Below, piece after piece: positions 30,501 to 42,073 of a stretch of DNA of 64,000 bases. The notes under the pieces are model-generated. The model ran no database searches and was not told the origin of the DNA. It was given only the letters and a program-made list of their open reading frames with translations. Positions within the stretch are counted from its first letter, which is position 1. Each line of letters begins with the position of its first letter. Location of the stretch: positions 1-64,000 of the forward strand of contig CAUYUJ010019283.1 in NCBI GenBank assembly GCA_963575745.1, written 5' to 3'. Made by a program: the position numbers and the translations under genes. The stretch comes from Prorocentrum cordatum. Its lineage: Eukaryota > Sar > Dinophyceae > Prorocentrales > Prorocentraceae.

Positions 30501-31130
30501 GCGCGTCTTGCGTGCATGACATATCGTCTTGATGTCTCTTGGGGGTCTCTTGGGAGCTTCTCGACGAGCTATTGGGCGCCTCTTGGTGCCTCTTGAGCGC
30601 CTCTTTTGGTCCTCTTGGGACGCATTTCCGAGCCTTGGGAACCCTCTTGGAACAATTTTGGATGACATCGATCAAACAAGGGGGGGTCCCTGATTAGCCT
30701 TGCCCTTCGGGAGCCTCTAAAGTCGCCTCTTGGAGCGCTCTTGGGGCGCTCATGGGGCACTTTTGGGGTCGTCTTGGGGCTCTTTTGGGCCCCTCATGGG
30801 GCCCTCTTGGGCTATGTTGGAATCGTCTTGAAACCTCGGAAGGCCATCGGAAGCGAAAAGGCGGGAAACCCCAAAATATTTATTTTCACTGTTTTTCGAC
30901 GGATTTTGATTTCCTCAAGGCCTCCTTGGGGAACTCTTTTGGCCACTTGGAGCCGTCTTGAAGCGGTCTTGGGGCTTCTTGGGGCATCTTGGTGGCCATC
31001 TCGAGGCATCTTGCGCTATCTTGAGCAATCTTTGAAGCCATCTTGGGCTCTCTGGGGCCTTCTTTGGACCAACTTTGGCCATCGTAGGCGCTCCGACCGC
31101 TCGCGGAACGCCCCGTCCAGGTCCATGGGA
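30501..31130 (-). repeat. CCAAGATGGCC word field, minus orientation
   Basis: Reverse-complement words (CTTGGGGC, CCTCTTGGAGCGC) with the landmark GGCCATCGGAAGCGAAAAGG at 30842-30861, which is the inverse of the GCCTTTTCGCTTCCGATGG landmark in copies 1 and 2. It lies downstream, in the minus sense, of the LINE RT, so RT plus field plus the leader at 33435-33520 has the same order as the shorter elements. Confidence 0.65.
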
Positions 31131-31244
31131 GGAGGTCGAACGAACGAACGAACGAAATGCCATACGCCAGAGCGCGTGGGCAAAAGAGGACCATGCCAGC
31201 CAAGGCTCACCGCTTTGCGGGGGCGGCTGCACGTCGGCTGCCTC

Positions 31245-33519
31245 TTAATTCACACCGTGCGCTGCTTGAGGACAAGGGTTGAGAGGGGGAGGAGGAGGAG
31301 GAGGAGGAGGAGGGAGACACGCAACATCAATCACAAATCTGCGCCAAGCTGCAGGCTCACATACGCGCTGCATTATTGCCTCGTCCGAAGAAAAATGCGG
31401 TGCGACAACTTTGTACAAGCGCTGCGCCCATGCATTTTTTGGCCGGCCTCGTGCTCGGGCACATGCGTCTGTAGCTGGCCGCGCGCTTCCAGGTTGGAAG
31501 GTGAGGCGGCGCAGAAAATCAAAATCTGTCGCCCTACATACGTTCCCATACCACAACAGCTGATGCCTCAGAAATTGCACTGTGTAGCGCTGTTGGCCTG
31601 CTTGCAAGAGCACTTGTTCGTTAGATACTCTTGAAATGTATGCGTGAGGAATGTGCAGGATTCGACGTAGGCACCTCGCTTGGAAACCGTCCAATCTTCT
31701 GCGTTCAGCTGTGTTGAGCCATGCCGAATTCAGCGGATACATGACCTTATTAGTCACCGGCGCTTGAAATACTTGAATCTTTCTGGTAGTACTGATTGCC
31801 GCATGCTTCCAGGCGCGGCTGTGTCTGCAGAACTCACCCCATGCGGCTTCTAACCTCTTTCCCAACTCCACGCGCAGCTGGCCAGAGTTTGAAAGCGTGG
31901 CCCCGAGGTAGACCATTGTGTCTTTTGCTGGGATTTTCTCGCCAGAGGGCGTCAAGAGCGACATGTCGCAACGAACCGGCATGAGTTGAAATTTATCCCA
32001 ATGTAATTCCATGCCAACTCGTGCACCTGCTTTAGAAATCGCGCCCAACAGACTTTGTAGATGGTGTGGATTGCGACCCACGAGCAAGGTGTCATCCGCG
32101 TACAACAATCTACTCAAGGACCCGTCTGCTACAGCTCGTCGTACTTCCGCGTCTCCGTGGTGTGTGGCGCTCCGCAGTACCATCGTCATTACCATAATGA
32201 ATGAGAACGGCGAAAATGGGCAACTTTGTGATATCCCAGATATTTGCTGTCGTTCTGATGACCGGTGTCGTCCATCCGCCACGCTGAATTTTCTTCCCTC
32301 GTAGATGTGGCCAATAATTGTAAGGACGCGCCGAGGGATTCCAAATTTGTGCAAAGCTTCCAGCAGCGCCCCGACGTTCAACGAGTCGAAAGCTTTCTTC
32401 CAATCCAAAGCGACAAATGCAGTACCTCCTTGTTTGTCTGCGTAAGCCAAATCAATATACCGGCGAACAGCGTGTATAGCATCCGATGTCCCGCGCTCTC
32501 GTCGGAAACCAAACTGCGTTGGCGATAATTTGTCCTCTGCCCCTGCGTTTTGTAGACGCCGAAGAATAAGACTAGCTATGAGCTTGTACGCGACGCAGAG
32601 TAGGCTGATAGGGCGGTAATTGTCGCAATTGTCGACGGCCCCTTTGTTTTTATATATCGTTGAGATAATTGATTTCTTCCAATCGTCCGGCACGGCCTCC
32701 TCGTTCCAACATTTGTTGCACAGGTCTGTAATCCACTCCAGTCCGCCTGGGTCTGTAGCAATAGCCTTCCAGTACTCTGCTGGGATATCGTCAACGCCAG
32801 ATGCTTTGCCACGTTTGAGCTGCTTGATTGCTTTGCCAACCCCCTCTTTCGTAAAGTCTGCTTCCGAAACCGGCAATGGATCTCCAGGTGAGACGTCTAG
32901 AAGCTCTGCTGTCCGTACTTTCCACTGCACTTTCTCCAGGTACTCAGCCATTGTCTCTGCTCTTTGTGTGTTGTCCACAAACTCCCCACTCATATTTCTT
33001 AGCCTCCCTTGGCATCGTGGCTTAGGCAGGCAATGCTTTTTTCAGAGCGTCCCAGCTGCCTGTCGAAATTTGCTCATCAACCCAAACTGTTTTATCTTGC
33101 TTGCACGCGTTGCGCACCGCTTTCATTAATCTTCTCTCCTCGGTTATGTCGTTGGCCACTCGGGCCTCGGTACGGCGGCGAATTAGATCAAGAGTGCGTT
33201 GTGTAATCCATGGCTTGATGCTCTCCTCCTGGCGCGTCGGGAGCGCGCTGGCAGCAATTTGCGTTGCTGTTTTTCCTCTTTCCCACATGTCTTGAATATC
33301 AGCCGGCGGCCCAGGAAACGTGGAAATTGTTCCCATAAACTTGCTCACATATGCCTGCAGTACTCGTGGGTCTTCCATGCCATTTCTGTTCGGCCGTCCC
33401 GTTTCCCGCGGTTTCTGTATGGAAGACTGGGAGGGGGAAGCCCTCCCCGCAGGGGAAGAAGGGTGTGGAAGAGGAAACACCCTAGACCACCTACGCCCAG
33501 AGGGCTGGTGGGATTTCAT
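31245..33519 (-). pseudogene. LINE (non-LTR) reverse transcriptase with one frameshift and no endonuclease
   Basis: Two minus-strand frames form one protein. Codons from 33519 to 33022 give the pre-RT linker (ERGKTATQIAASALPTRQEE); codons from 32993 to 31245 give the RT: GKASGVDDIPAEYW, RPISLLCVAYKLIASLILRR, the first catalytic Asp in FVALDWKKAFDSLN, the motif B-like ISQSCPFSPFSF, and LLYADDTLLVG with both active-site Asp residues. C-terminal LINE-like RARGRPKNAWAQRL follows. The two frames differ by one position, so a single indel near 33000-33020 breaks the gene. No apurinic-type endonuclease lies upstream: the reading frame begins in the leader module at 33435-33520. The C-terminus runs into a (GGA)n tract encoding poly-proline. 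Function: target-primed reverse transcription; now probably inactive. Confidence 0.85.
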
Positions 33520-33520
33520 T
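33435..33520 (-). repeat. Leader module shared with the CCAAGATGG elements
   Basis: On the minus strand: ATCCCACCAGCCCTCTGGGC, GTAGGTGGTCTAGGG, TTTCCTCTTCCACACCC, TTCTTCCCC, GGGAGGGCTTCCCCC. It matches 25916-26030 closely and 21935-22025 less closely. It sits just upstream of the RT frame and may be the element's 5' UTR or promoter. Confidence 0.75.
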
Positions 33521-34480
33521 GTTGTGAACTGGCAGAACCAATCTGACTTGGCAAGGCAAACTTACCACGACAAACATATCCCTACAACTCAGTCTCGGAA
33601 ATCATCTGGTTATGCTCTCCAAGAACCACTTCATCGGCCCTTCGTTGAATGCTTCCTCCCATTACGCAATATATTGGAGGGAACGCACCGGCAAGCATGG
33701 CAATCTAAGAATAATGTGACCGAGCCACCGGAAACATCCACACTTGAATGAATGTCGCAGCCGAATGTGTACGAAAGAGCAGCGAAAATATTCAGACATG
33801 CGCGTGATGTTTGATCCAAGACTATAACATAAGTATTGTATTCCGCATTATACTAAGACGTATGCACGGCCGTGTGCACGATCATTGTTAATGTTGTGTT
33901 GTGCAAATGGACAAATAAACATTACTCATCATAGACCAAACCAACTTTGAATTTACCGTGGGAGTTCCCGCCAAGCGTGTGCCTGCATGGAATCACATGT
34001 GATCATGGGGCACATATTTCGTTGTCGTCGAAAGCATATGGTCGTCCTTCTAAAAATGCGGATGCGTCCCCTGCCCGTGGAGCCAATTGCAGGTCGGCCA
34101 ATGTAGACGAATGATATGGGATGTCCTGCCTTCGCCCTTTTCTTTCTTTTCCGCCCTCCTTTTTTTCCCCCCTTTCCTGGTGTGCCCTCTGCATCGCCTA
34201 TGTTTCACTGTTTTACTTACAAATGGTCGGTTCAATTCCAGAACCTGGTTCCGGTAGTACATGGTGGGCTCGGTAACGCGCAAGAGGTTATGGTAGAAGA
34301 TGCACGGATTTCACGAAGGCGCGCAAGGATTATCTTAACACGCAGAAGAAACTGGCATGATGAACCAAGGCAGAAATGGATCGTATGTAGATCTGCTACC
34401 GTGCCTCTGGGTATGGAGTGGGCGTGTCCCCAGGTCCTCTCACTCTCCCTAGAAGCCTCAGTCGTCACTCCTGAGGACCT
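33521..34480. other. No gene recognised
   Basis: About 960 bp of lower-GC DNA between the LINE leader and the next CCAAGAGGCC field. Only short frames without family resemblance. A pyrimidine run lies at 34130-34185 (TTTCTTTTCCGCCCTCC). Confidence 0.5.
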
Positions 34481-35569
34481 CTTCAGGGGTTCGGAGCCCC
34501 TCGGCCCAAATCTCCCAAGGCTCCTCGCGGTTCTCCGCACGACCTTTTCGGACCCACGGGGGTCCCAAGAAGGGCCAGAAGGGCTCCAAAAGGCCCCAGA
34601 GACGGTCCAAGAGGGCCCCGAGTCGCCGAACGATCTCTTCAAGACGCTCAAGATGGCCCCCGAAACGGCACAAGAGGCCTCCAAGACGCCCCAAGAGGCC
34701 TCCCAAGAGAGCATTAAGAAGCTGCGATCATTGATTCTCTTACGTTTTTAAACAAGTTTGCTGCGTTCTCGTTGCTTCGGCTTCCCGACGCTCCCAGAGG
34801 GCCCTGGAGGCCGCCAATACCAGTCCAAGACGGCCTGAGAGGATTCCAACACGGTCCTAAAATTGCCCCAAATGGCCCCAAGACGCCCCCAAAGGCGCCG
34901 AAAACAGCCCAAGAGGGCCCAAGAACGGGCCCAAGAGAGGCAACACGAACCGAAAATCCAAGCCTTCCGCCCCGAAAGGCCCCCAGGAGGCACCAAGAGG
35001 CGCCCGGGATCCAAGGGGCCCCCCAAAGGCCCCACGAGGCTCAAAACAAGCACCAAGAGAGCCCAGCAGGGCCCCCAAGAGGCGTCCAAGCTGCCTCCAA
35101 GTGGCACTCGAAAAGCCTCCCACGACATCCCAACGAACATCCAATCGGCCGCATGCCCACAGCCCAGGCACGGTGGCAGGATGGGCCGAACGCTATTAGA
35201 TCCGCCGCCCCCTGTTGCTTGCAAGAAGTGTGCCTGGCGTGCCAAATCCTATCGTTTTTGGTTTTAGTTCTTTTCCACAAGAACTCCCCCTGGGGCTCCA
35301 GCGCGTCCCGCCGGCCACCAGGAAAATGCGGAATCGGGAAAAAACCTCCAAGACAGCTCAAGATGGCCTCCAAGATGGCCACGTTGGCCCAAAATGGCCT
35401 CCAAAATGGTCCAAGATGACCTCCAAGACGGCCCAGGAGAGGAGGAGATGCCTCCAAGTCCGCCCAAGAAACCTCCAAGAAGGCCCAAGACGGCCTCAGA
35501 GGTGCCCAAGAGGCCTCCAAGACGGCCCAAGAGGCCTCCGAGAGGTCCTCCAGGAGGGCCCGAAGCGGC
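34481..35569 (+). repeat. CCAAGAGGCC word field
   Basis: Degenerate plus-strand words CCAAGAGGCC, CCAAGATGGCC and CCCCAAGACG spaced ~10-20 bp, with TTGCTTCGGCTTCCCGACGC near 34778 as the landmark equivalent. The words produce matching open frames on both strands. Confidence 0.75.
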
Positions 35570-36545
35570 TAACATTATTGATTTTCCATAGGTTTTTGAA
35601 TATTTTTCGTATTTGCTCCTTTTCGGCTTTCCGACGGTCCAAGACGGCCCAAGAGGCCCCCAAAACCGCCCCCACAGCGCCCAAGAGGCCTCCAAGATGG
35701 CCTCAGGACTGCCCAAGAGGCCCCCAAGACGGCCCCAAGAGGGCACAAAGACGACCCAAGAGGCCTCCAAGAGGCCCAAAATGGCCACTAAGACAGCCCT
35801 GGAGCACCTCAAGAGGGCCACAAGTCGGCCCAGCGAGGCCCCCCAAACGGCTTCCGACGGCGTCAGACGGGCCAGGAGCCCACCAAGATAGCCGAAGTTG
35901 GCTCGAAGCTGGCCCACGACGGCCCAAGAGGCCTCCAAGAGGGCCTCCAGGAAGGCCACTTTAGGTTTTTGAAGGATTTTGACATTTGCTTCTTTTCGGC
36001 CTTCCGACGGCCCGAGCGCCCCCAAAGATCACCCAAAGATCGGTCAAGAGGCCTCCAAGATGGCTCCAGAACGGCCCAAGACGCCCCCAAAAGGCCCCCA
36101 AGACGGCCCAGGAGGCTATTAAGACGCCCAAGATGGCCTCCAAGACTGCCCTGGATCATTCTAAGAGGGCCCCAAGTCGGCCCAGAGAGGCCCCCCAACT
36201 TCCGACGGCGTCGGACGGGACAGGAGCCCACCAAAACGGCCGAAGATGGCCCTAAGATGGCCCAAGACGGCCCAAGAGGCCTCCAAGAGGGCCTTCAGGA
36301 AGGCCCGAAAATGCCCAAATCATTGATGTTCCATGAGTTTTGAAAGATTGTTGCATTTGCTTTTTTTCGGCCTTCCGACGGCCCGAGACTGCCCAAGTGC
36401 CCCCAAAGATCGCCCAAGAGGCCCAAGACGGCCCCCAAGACGGCCCAAGAGGCCTCCAAGACGCTCAAGATGGCCTTCAAGACGGCCCAAGAGCCCAAGA
36501 CGTCCTCCAAGAAGGCCCGAAAGGGTCAAAATAGCCTCCAGACGG
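35570..36545 (+). repeat. ~372-bp tandem repeat within the CCAAGATGG field (about 2.6 units)
   Basis: The landmark TTCGGC(C/T)TTCCGACGG recurs with CCGACGG at 35631, 36004 and 36375, spacings 373 and 371 bp. Each unit starts with an AT-rich block (TTTTGAA...ATTTGCT), followed by the word field, and ends near TCCGACGGCGTC(A/G)GACGGG. This is higher-order amplification of one repeat. Confidence 0.8.
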
Positions 36546-37149
36546 CCAAGATGACCTTCTTTCCAAACCGATTCGGGGAACACATGGTCCGATAGCTTGG
36601 CAGGTCTGGCCTCAACGTTCGGCCACATAGGTGCTTCCAAAAAGGCAGGGGCAGAAATGATTCGCCGTAGGCGTCTTCGATAATGCCGGCCAAAAAAATG
36701 CGAAGTGGGGGCGGGGTAGGGAACCGTAAGGGTGAATAAGAAACGGCGGTGGGATTATCGCTAAAGTATCACATGACATGACAGCTGACGCCCCTGCCCG
36801 CAAAATCTGCCAACCGGCGGATTGCACCACTGAGCACGCAATCTGCGGTAAATTAGCTAAAAACCTAATTTCCCGGGATCGGATTGGGCAACCCGGCGTC
36901 ATTTACACAATCTTCACAATCTTGATGCCATTATCTGTCAGGGTGCGTGCGGCCAAATATTCCCAAACATAAAACACTAGCATCGGCCACCATGAAAAAC
37001 CAGCGGCGCCCTGAATGGCATCATGGTTCCTCTCACTGCTGGGGAGTATCCCTCAGTTCGAAGGACTTCGCAAGAAAGGGGCAACAACGATAGCTACTTG
37101 CGGAAGAACAAATACCAGGAGACGTACCCGTACGGTTTAAGCAGGTGGC

Positions 37150-37211
<62 letters not shown>

Positions 37212-37599
37212 GTATCGGATCGCTCAATACAAAAAACCATCATTGAATTATCCGCAAAACCCTTGAACGCTTCCTCAAGGAACGTCGGGCCAGACTCATA
37301 GGTTTCACGTATGCGGCGTCACCCTGAAAAGTCAGGTCGTTGGCAGAAGAGCGACCACGAGGGGGCGTGAAAACATGTGGAGGGACGATTGGATACACAA
37401 TTCGTGCGAGGAACTGAGCCTTGTGCTGTGTTCGCATTACAAGACAGCGCTGTGCGCGCTATGACAATACAGCGCCTTGCGCTAAACGTAGCATGTGCCC
37501 GAATGCATTACAAACAACAAACAGCTGAATAAAGGATGCGGCATGGGCAACGGACAGCGCCATGCACTATTCGTAGCGCGGCGTTCGCACACGCCGCGT
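36546..37599. other. No gene recognised; contains a (TA)n microsatellite
   Basis: Unique-looking DNA with short frames only. 37440-37600 is rich in GCGC words (AAGACAGCGCTGTGCGCGCT). No feature apart from the TA tract. Confidence 0.5.
37151..37211. repeat. (TA)n microsatellite
   Basis: About 60 bp of alternating TA with one TTTA interruption. Confidence 0.95.
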
Positions 37600-39610
37600 C
37601 ACTCCACTGGCCCTCCCAGAAGCCCACGAAATTAGCGACAATTTCGCAGTTCGCAAGCCCCCCCCAAAGACAACGAAATCTCTTGGTGATCCGCGTAGGA
37701 CGCACTTCCGCTGGGCCTCCCAAAAACCCACATAACCCACGACGATTGCGACAATTTGGCAGATCGCACCCCCCCAAGAAACGGCGAAGCCTCGTGGTGA
37801 TCCGCGTATGACGTACCTCCGCTGGGCATCCCAGACGCCCACGAAAATGGCGACAATTTCGCAGATCGCCCCTCCCCCAAGAAACGGTGAGGCCTCGTGG
37901 TCATCCGTGTAGGACGTCACTTCGCTGGCGCTCAACAAAAACAACGAACACAACAAAAACATTATTTTTGCAGATCGCAACCCCCCCCCCGGGGACGGCG
38001 GGGTCTCGTGGTGATCCGCGTATGACGTACCTCCGCTGGGCCTCACAGAAGCCAACGAAAATGGCGACACTTTCGCAGATCGCAGCCTCGCAAGGAACGG
38101 CGAGGACTCGTGGAGATCCGGGTATGACGTACCTCCTCTGGGCCTCCTAAAAGCCAACGAACATGGCGACAATTTCGCTGATCGCCGCCCCCACAAGGAC
38201 GGCGAGGTCTCGTGGTGATCCGCGCATGACGTACGTCCGCTGGGCCTCCCAGAAGCCCACGCACATGGGGACACTTTCGCAGATCGCACCCCCCAAATGG
38301 ACGGCGAAATCTCGTGGCGATCCGCGTATGACGTACCTGCAGTGGGGTTTACAAAAACCCATGCACATTGCGACAATTTCGCATACCGCAACCTCTCAAG
38401 GGACGGCGAGGTCTCGTGGTGATCCGCGTATGGCGTACGTCCGCTGGGCCTCCCAGACGCTCACGCAAATAAGGATAATTTCGCAAATCCCCCCCCAAAA
38501 AAACGGCGAGGCCCCGTGGTGATCCGCGTGTGACGTACCTCTGCTGGGCCTCCCAACAACCCACGAACATTGCGACAATTTGGCAGATCGCAACCCACCA
38601 GGGGGCGGCGAAGTCTCGCGGTGATCCGCGTATGACGTACCCCCGCTGGACATCCCACAAACCAACGAACATGGCGACACATTCACACATCGCAACGCCC
38701 CACGAAACGGCGAAGTTTCGTGGTGATCCGCGTGTGACGTACCTCCAATGGGCCTCCTAACAACCCACGACAATGACAACATATTCGCACATCGCACCCC
38801 ACCAAAAGACAACGAGGTCACGTGGGGATCTGCGTATGACATACCCCCGCTGGGCTTCCTCGAAACCAACGAAAATGGGGACACTTTCGCACATCGCAAC
38901 CCCAACGAAACAGCGAGGTCTCGTGGTGATCCGCGTATGACGTACCTCCGCTGGGCCTTCCAACAACCCACGGAAATGGCGACAATCTCGCAGATCGCAA
39001 CTCCCCACGAAACGGCGAAGTCTCGTGGTGATCCGCGTATGACGTACGTCCGCTGGGCCTCCCAACAACCCACGAAAATGGCTATCGCACCCCCCCCAAG
39101 GGACGGCGAGGTCTCGTGGTGATCCGCGTATGACGCACCTCCGCTGGGCCTCCCAAGAACCCACGAAAATGGCTATCGCACCCCCCCAAGGGACGGCGAG
39201 GTCTCGTGGTGATCCGCGTATGACGTACCTCCGCTGGGCCTCCCAAGAGCCGACGAAACCGGCGACAATTTCGCAAATCGCACCCCCCACGAAGCGGCGA
39301 GGTCTCGTGGTGATCCGCGTATGACGTACGCCCGCTGGGCCTCCCAAGAACCCACGCAAATGGGGACAATTTCGCAGATCGCACCCCCAAATGGACGGCG
39401 AAGTCTCGTGGTGATCCGCCTATGACGTACCTCCGCTGGGCCTCCCAACAGCCCACGGACATTGCGACAATCTCGCAGATCGCAACCCCCCACGAATCGG
39501 CGAGGTCTCGTGGTGATCCGCGTATGACGTACTTCAGCTGGGCCTCCCAGGAGCCGGCGACAGTGGCGACAACTTCGCATATCACATCCCCCGGGGGGGC
39601 GGCGAGGTCA
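37600..39610 (-). repeat. 101-bp satellite array 2 (~19 units, inverted)
   Basis: GATCCGCGTATGACGTAC recurs about every 101-104 bp (for example 38012, 38116, 38217, 38319, 38423, 38521, 38623, 38727, 38930, 39031), with two units near 90 bp at 39122-39212. On the minus strand a unit reads GTGCGATCTGCGAAATTGTC, GCCATTTTCGTGGG, GGCCCAGCGGAGGTACGTCA, ACGAGACCTCGCCGTCCC. That is the same word order as arrays 1 and 3 with ~75-80% identity by eye, so it is one diverged satellite family. Confidence 0.9.
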
Positions 39611-39611
39611 C

Positions 39612-40360
39612 GAGGCATGGGGGAGGACGAAGAAAACGAGGAGGATAATGGAGGGAAGAAGGAGGAAAGGGAGGAGGAGGAGGAGGAGGAGGAGGAGGAG
39701 GAGGAGGAGGAGGAGGAGGAGGGAGGAGGAGGAGGAGGAGGAGGAGGAGGAGGAAGGGAGAGGAGGCGGAGGAGGAGGAGGAGAAGGAGGAGGAGAGGAG
39801 GAGGAGGAAGGAGGAGGAGAGGAGGAGGAGGAGGAGGAGGAGGAGGAGGAGGAGGAGGCGGAGGAGGAGATGGAGGGAGGAGGAGGAGGAGGAGAGGAGG
39901 AGGAGGAGGAGAAGGAGGAGGAGGAGGAGGAGGAGGAGGAGGGAAGAGGAGGAGGAGGAGGAGGAGGATGGAGGAGGAGGAGGGGAGGAGGAGGAGGAGG
40001 AGGAGGAGGAGGAGGAGGAGGAGGAGGAGGAGGAGGAGGAGGAGGAGGAGGAGGAGGAGGAGGCGGAGGAGGAGGAGGAGGAGGAGGAGGAGGAGGAGGA
40101 GGAGAGGGAGGAGGAGAGGAGGAGGAGGAGGAGGAGGAGGAGGAGGAGGAGGAGGAGGAGGAGGAGGAGGAGGAGGAGGAGGAGGAGGCAGCAGCAGGAA
40201 GGGAGGAAGGAGGACGGGGAGGGGAGGGGGAGGAGGAGGAGGAGAGGAGGAGGAGGAGGAGGAGAGGAGGAGGAGGAGGAGGAGGAGGAGGAAGAGGAGG
40301 AGGAGGAGGAGGACGAGGAGGAGGAGGAGGAAGAGGAGGAAGAGGAGGGGAAGGAAGAGA
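39612..40360 (+). repeat. (GGA)n-rich tract, ~700 bp
   Basis: Nearly pure GGA/GAG repeats with occasional GGAA or GCGGA. In the minus sense it is (TCC)n located just before array 2, the same arrangement as (CCT)n before array 3. Very long frames encode poly-Glu/Gly/Arg on one strand and poly-Pro/Ser/Leu on the other; none is a credible gene. Confidence 0.95.
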
Positions 40361-40963
40361 AAAAGGTGGGGCAACACAATGCTCTATTCAAAACGAGAGC
40401 CCAGCACAAGATAATTTTGGGAAACAAGCGTCAAGAAAACGTTCGGGGCCGTCTTTTGGCGCAGCGAGAAAGACAAACACAAGGAAGGAATGGGAGGTTG
40501 CGGCAGCAAATCCCTAACCCCCATGCATGCTTTTTTTCCATACTTGAGCCACAACGGTATCGGGACGGTAACCACACGGCTGAATCCAGAAATCGCATCC
40601 TGGAGAACGTTCACATGCCCAAGATTTTCTCGTAGATTCAGCACCCCCAAAGAATGGAAAACATCCCTGCTAAGGCCTACCGAAGCCTGTGCTCGGTAGT
40701 CTGCGCCTCTGCCGGGACGTATCTCAATTTGTGAAACGCTGCTCGGCAAAAGGGCCTCAGAACACGATCAATAAAGCCCCAGATCGTGGTTCTCAGCGCT
40801 GGCCAGCCCGAGCGAGCGGGTGAAAAACGCAGGTGACTGGAGGAGGGAGAAACGGGAAGAGGAACCGACCACACCACCACCAACTGGTGGCACCTGGTTT
40901 CTGGGCGGTACTCCCCTCCTCGTTCTGGACTATCCCAGCATAGTGACTGTCCTCTAATAGTTT
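40361..40963 (-). other. Flank shared with array 3 and region after the Copia 3' end
   Basis: 40374-40393 (CACAATGCTCTATTCAAAAC) is the inverse of the sequence before the (CCT)n tract at 61614-61632. 40520-40625 resembles 57935-58030. 40640-40963 shows no gene; it is where a Copia 3' LTR would be expected, but no terminal repeat pair was found. Confidence 0.5.
40543..40563 (-). other. Degenerate relict of the dinoflagellate spliced leader
   Basis: On the minus strand the 21 bases read CCG, ATA, CCG, TTG, then TGGCTCAAG. Against the known dinoflagellate spliced leader (CCGTAGCCA then TTTTGGCTCAAG) 16 of 21 positions agree with no gap, and the last nine are identical. A relict leader in genomic DNA is the mark of a mature mRNA that was reverse-transcribed and reinserted. 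A weaker version (13 of 21) lies at 57954-57974 on the same strand within a homologous ~100-bp segment. Confidence 0.55.
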
Positions 40964-42073
40964 CTAGGAAGCAGCTTGAGATCGATTCTTCAGACCTGGG
41001 TCCTCTCGTCGTCGATCCACTTTCGATCCCTTGTCGACTAATATTAACCTCCCACTATTCATGAAGTCGAACAGAGCTGTATTGTTGCACTTTGTCACAT
41101 CGTCTTTTGTCAAGGAGTCTACAAGCATGCGTACGTGGGGTATCCGGCGGACCTTGCCTGATGCCTGTTCCACGGCTTTACGTATTATTGCCCAGTCAAT
41201 AGCTGTACGTCTGTCTTTGGCGCTGGCGTTACCCTCCTGGATGATCGTAACGTATACGGATTTGGCGTCTGCCACGTGGATCTGATCCTCGCGGGCTCCG
41301 AGACGACAATGTCGACGGAATATTGTGGTGAACGGGCCTGGCCGACGGTGGTGGTCGCGTATGGTCACGTCTCTAAGCGCAGCGTCCCTGTGCATGATCT
41401 GGAGGTACTCAACCTCAGCCACTGCAGACGAGAGCGCCTGTGTCTCGCCTGCAAGCGTAGACAGAACCTTACGCCTGAGTCGCGAGCTGCGCCAAGCAAG
41501 GATGGACGTCCGGACGCACTTGTTGTTCTCTATGTTGCGGTCGCATGCAAGCACTATCAATGCACCTTGGGTGGGGTCATTCGGGAGCCCCTTAGAGTCG
41601 TCTGTTCCAAGACCCCCGATGCCTCCAGCGTCTGAGAAGGATACGAAAGACATGTGCTCCGGTGACTGGTGCAGCCTCAGGGCGATGATCCCCCTACAGG
41701 CTGCGGCACGGAGGTGCTTGACCAGCCTAGTGGCCAAACTGACGTCCCCGGTGGTGGCCGCCTTCAGACGGCTGGCAAGGGTGCTTGCGGTCCCTGCTGC
41801 TTCCGGTCGAGCCTCCCAGCCGATCCAGTGGAATTCATACACGAGGGACCGCAGCGACCGAAACTCCGTATCTTCGACGGATGTGTCTTTGCGTGCGAGG
41901 CTTTCAATTGCCAACGAGATGGTCGAATCTCTTCCAATCTGTATTTCTCCATGTGGATGGTGGTTCGGTTCGGTCCGACAGAGACGCGGCGGCCGGCGTA
42001 GTTCACGGGCCCTGCGCGGCAGTCCCTGTACTTGCCGAAGCGGAAGCGCGACTCCAGGAGACTGCGCAGCCAC
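40964..42073 (-). pseudogene. Copia RNase H domain (C-terminal Pol)
   Basis: The 369-codon frame has the Copia RNase H signature over roughly its last 280 residues: MSFVSFSDAGGIGG (catalytic Asp), LSTLAGETQALSSAVAEVEY (catalytic Glu), IHVADAKSVYVTI (Asp), and the typical C-terminus RRIPHVRMLVDSLTKDD, ALFDFMNSGRLILVDKG. The connection segment before it (SLRSLVYEFHWIGWEAR) links to the RT frame. It would degrade the RNA strand of the RNA-DNA hybrid. This is the best-preserved piece of the element; its first ~50 codons are out of frame with the RT. Confidence 0.85.

Noticed and set aside
39082-40517. Very long Glu/Gly/Arg or Pro/Leu/Ser frames
   Set aside because: Produced by the (GGA)n tract and array 2; equally long on both strands.
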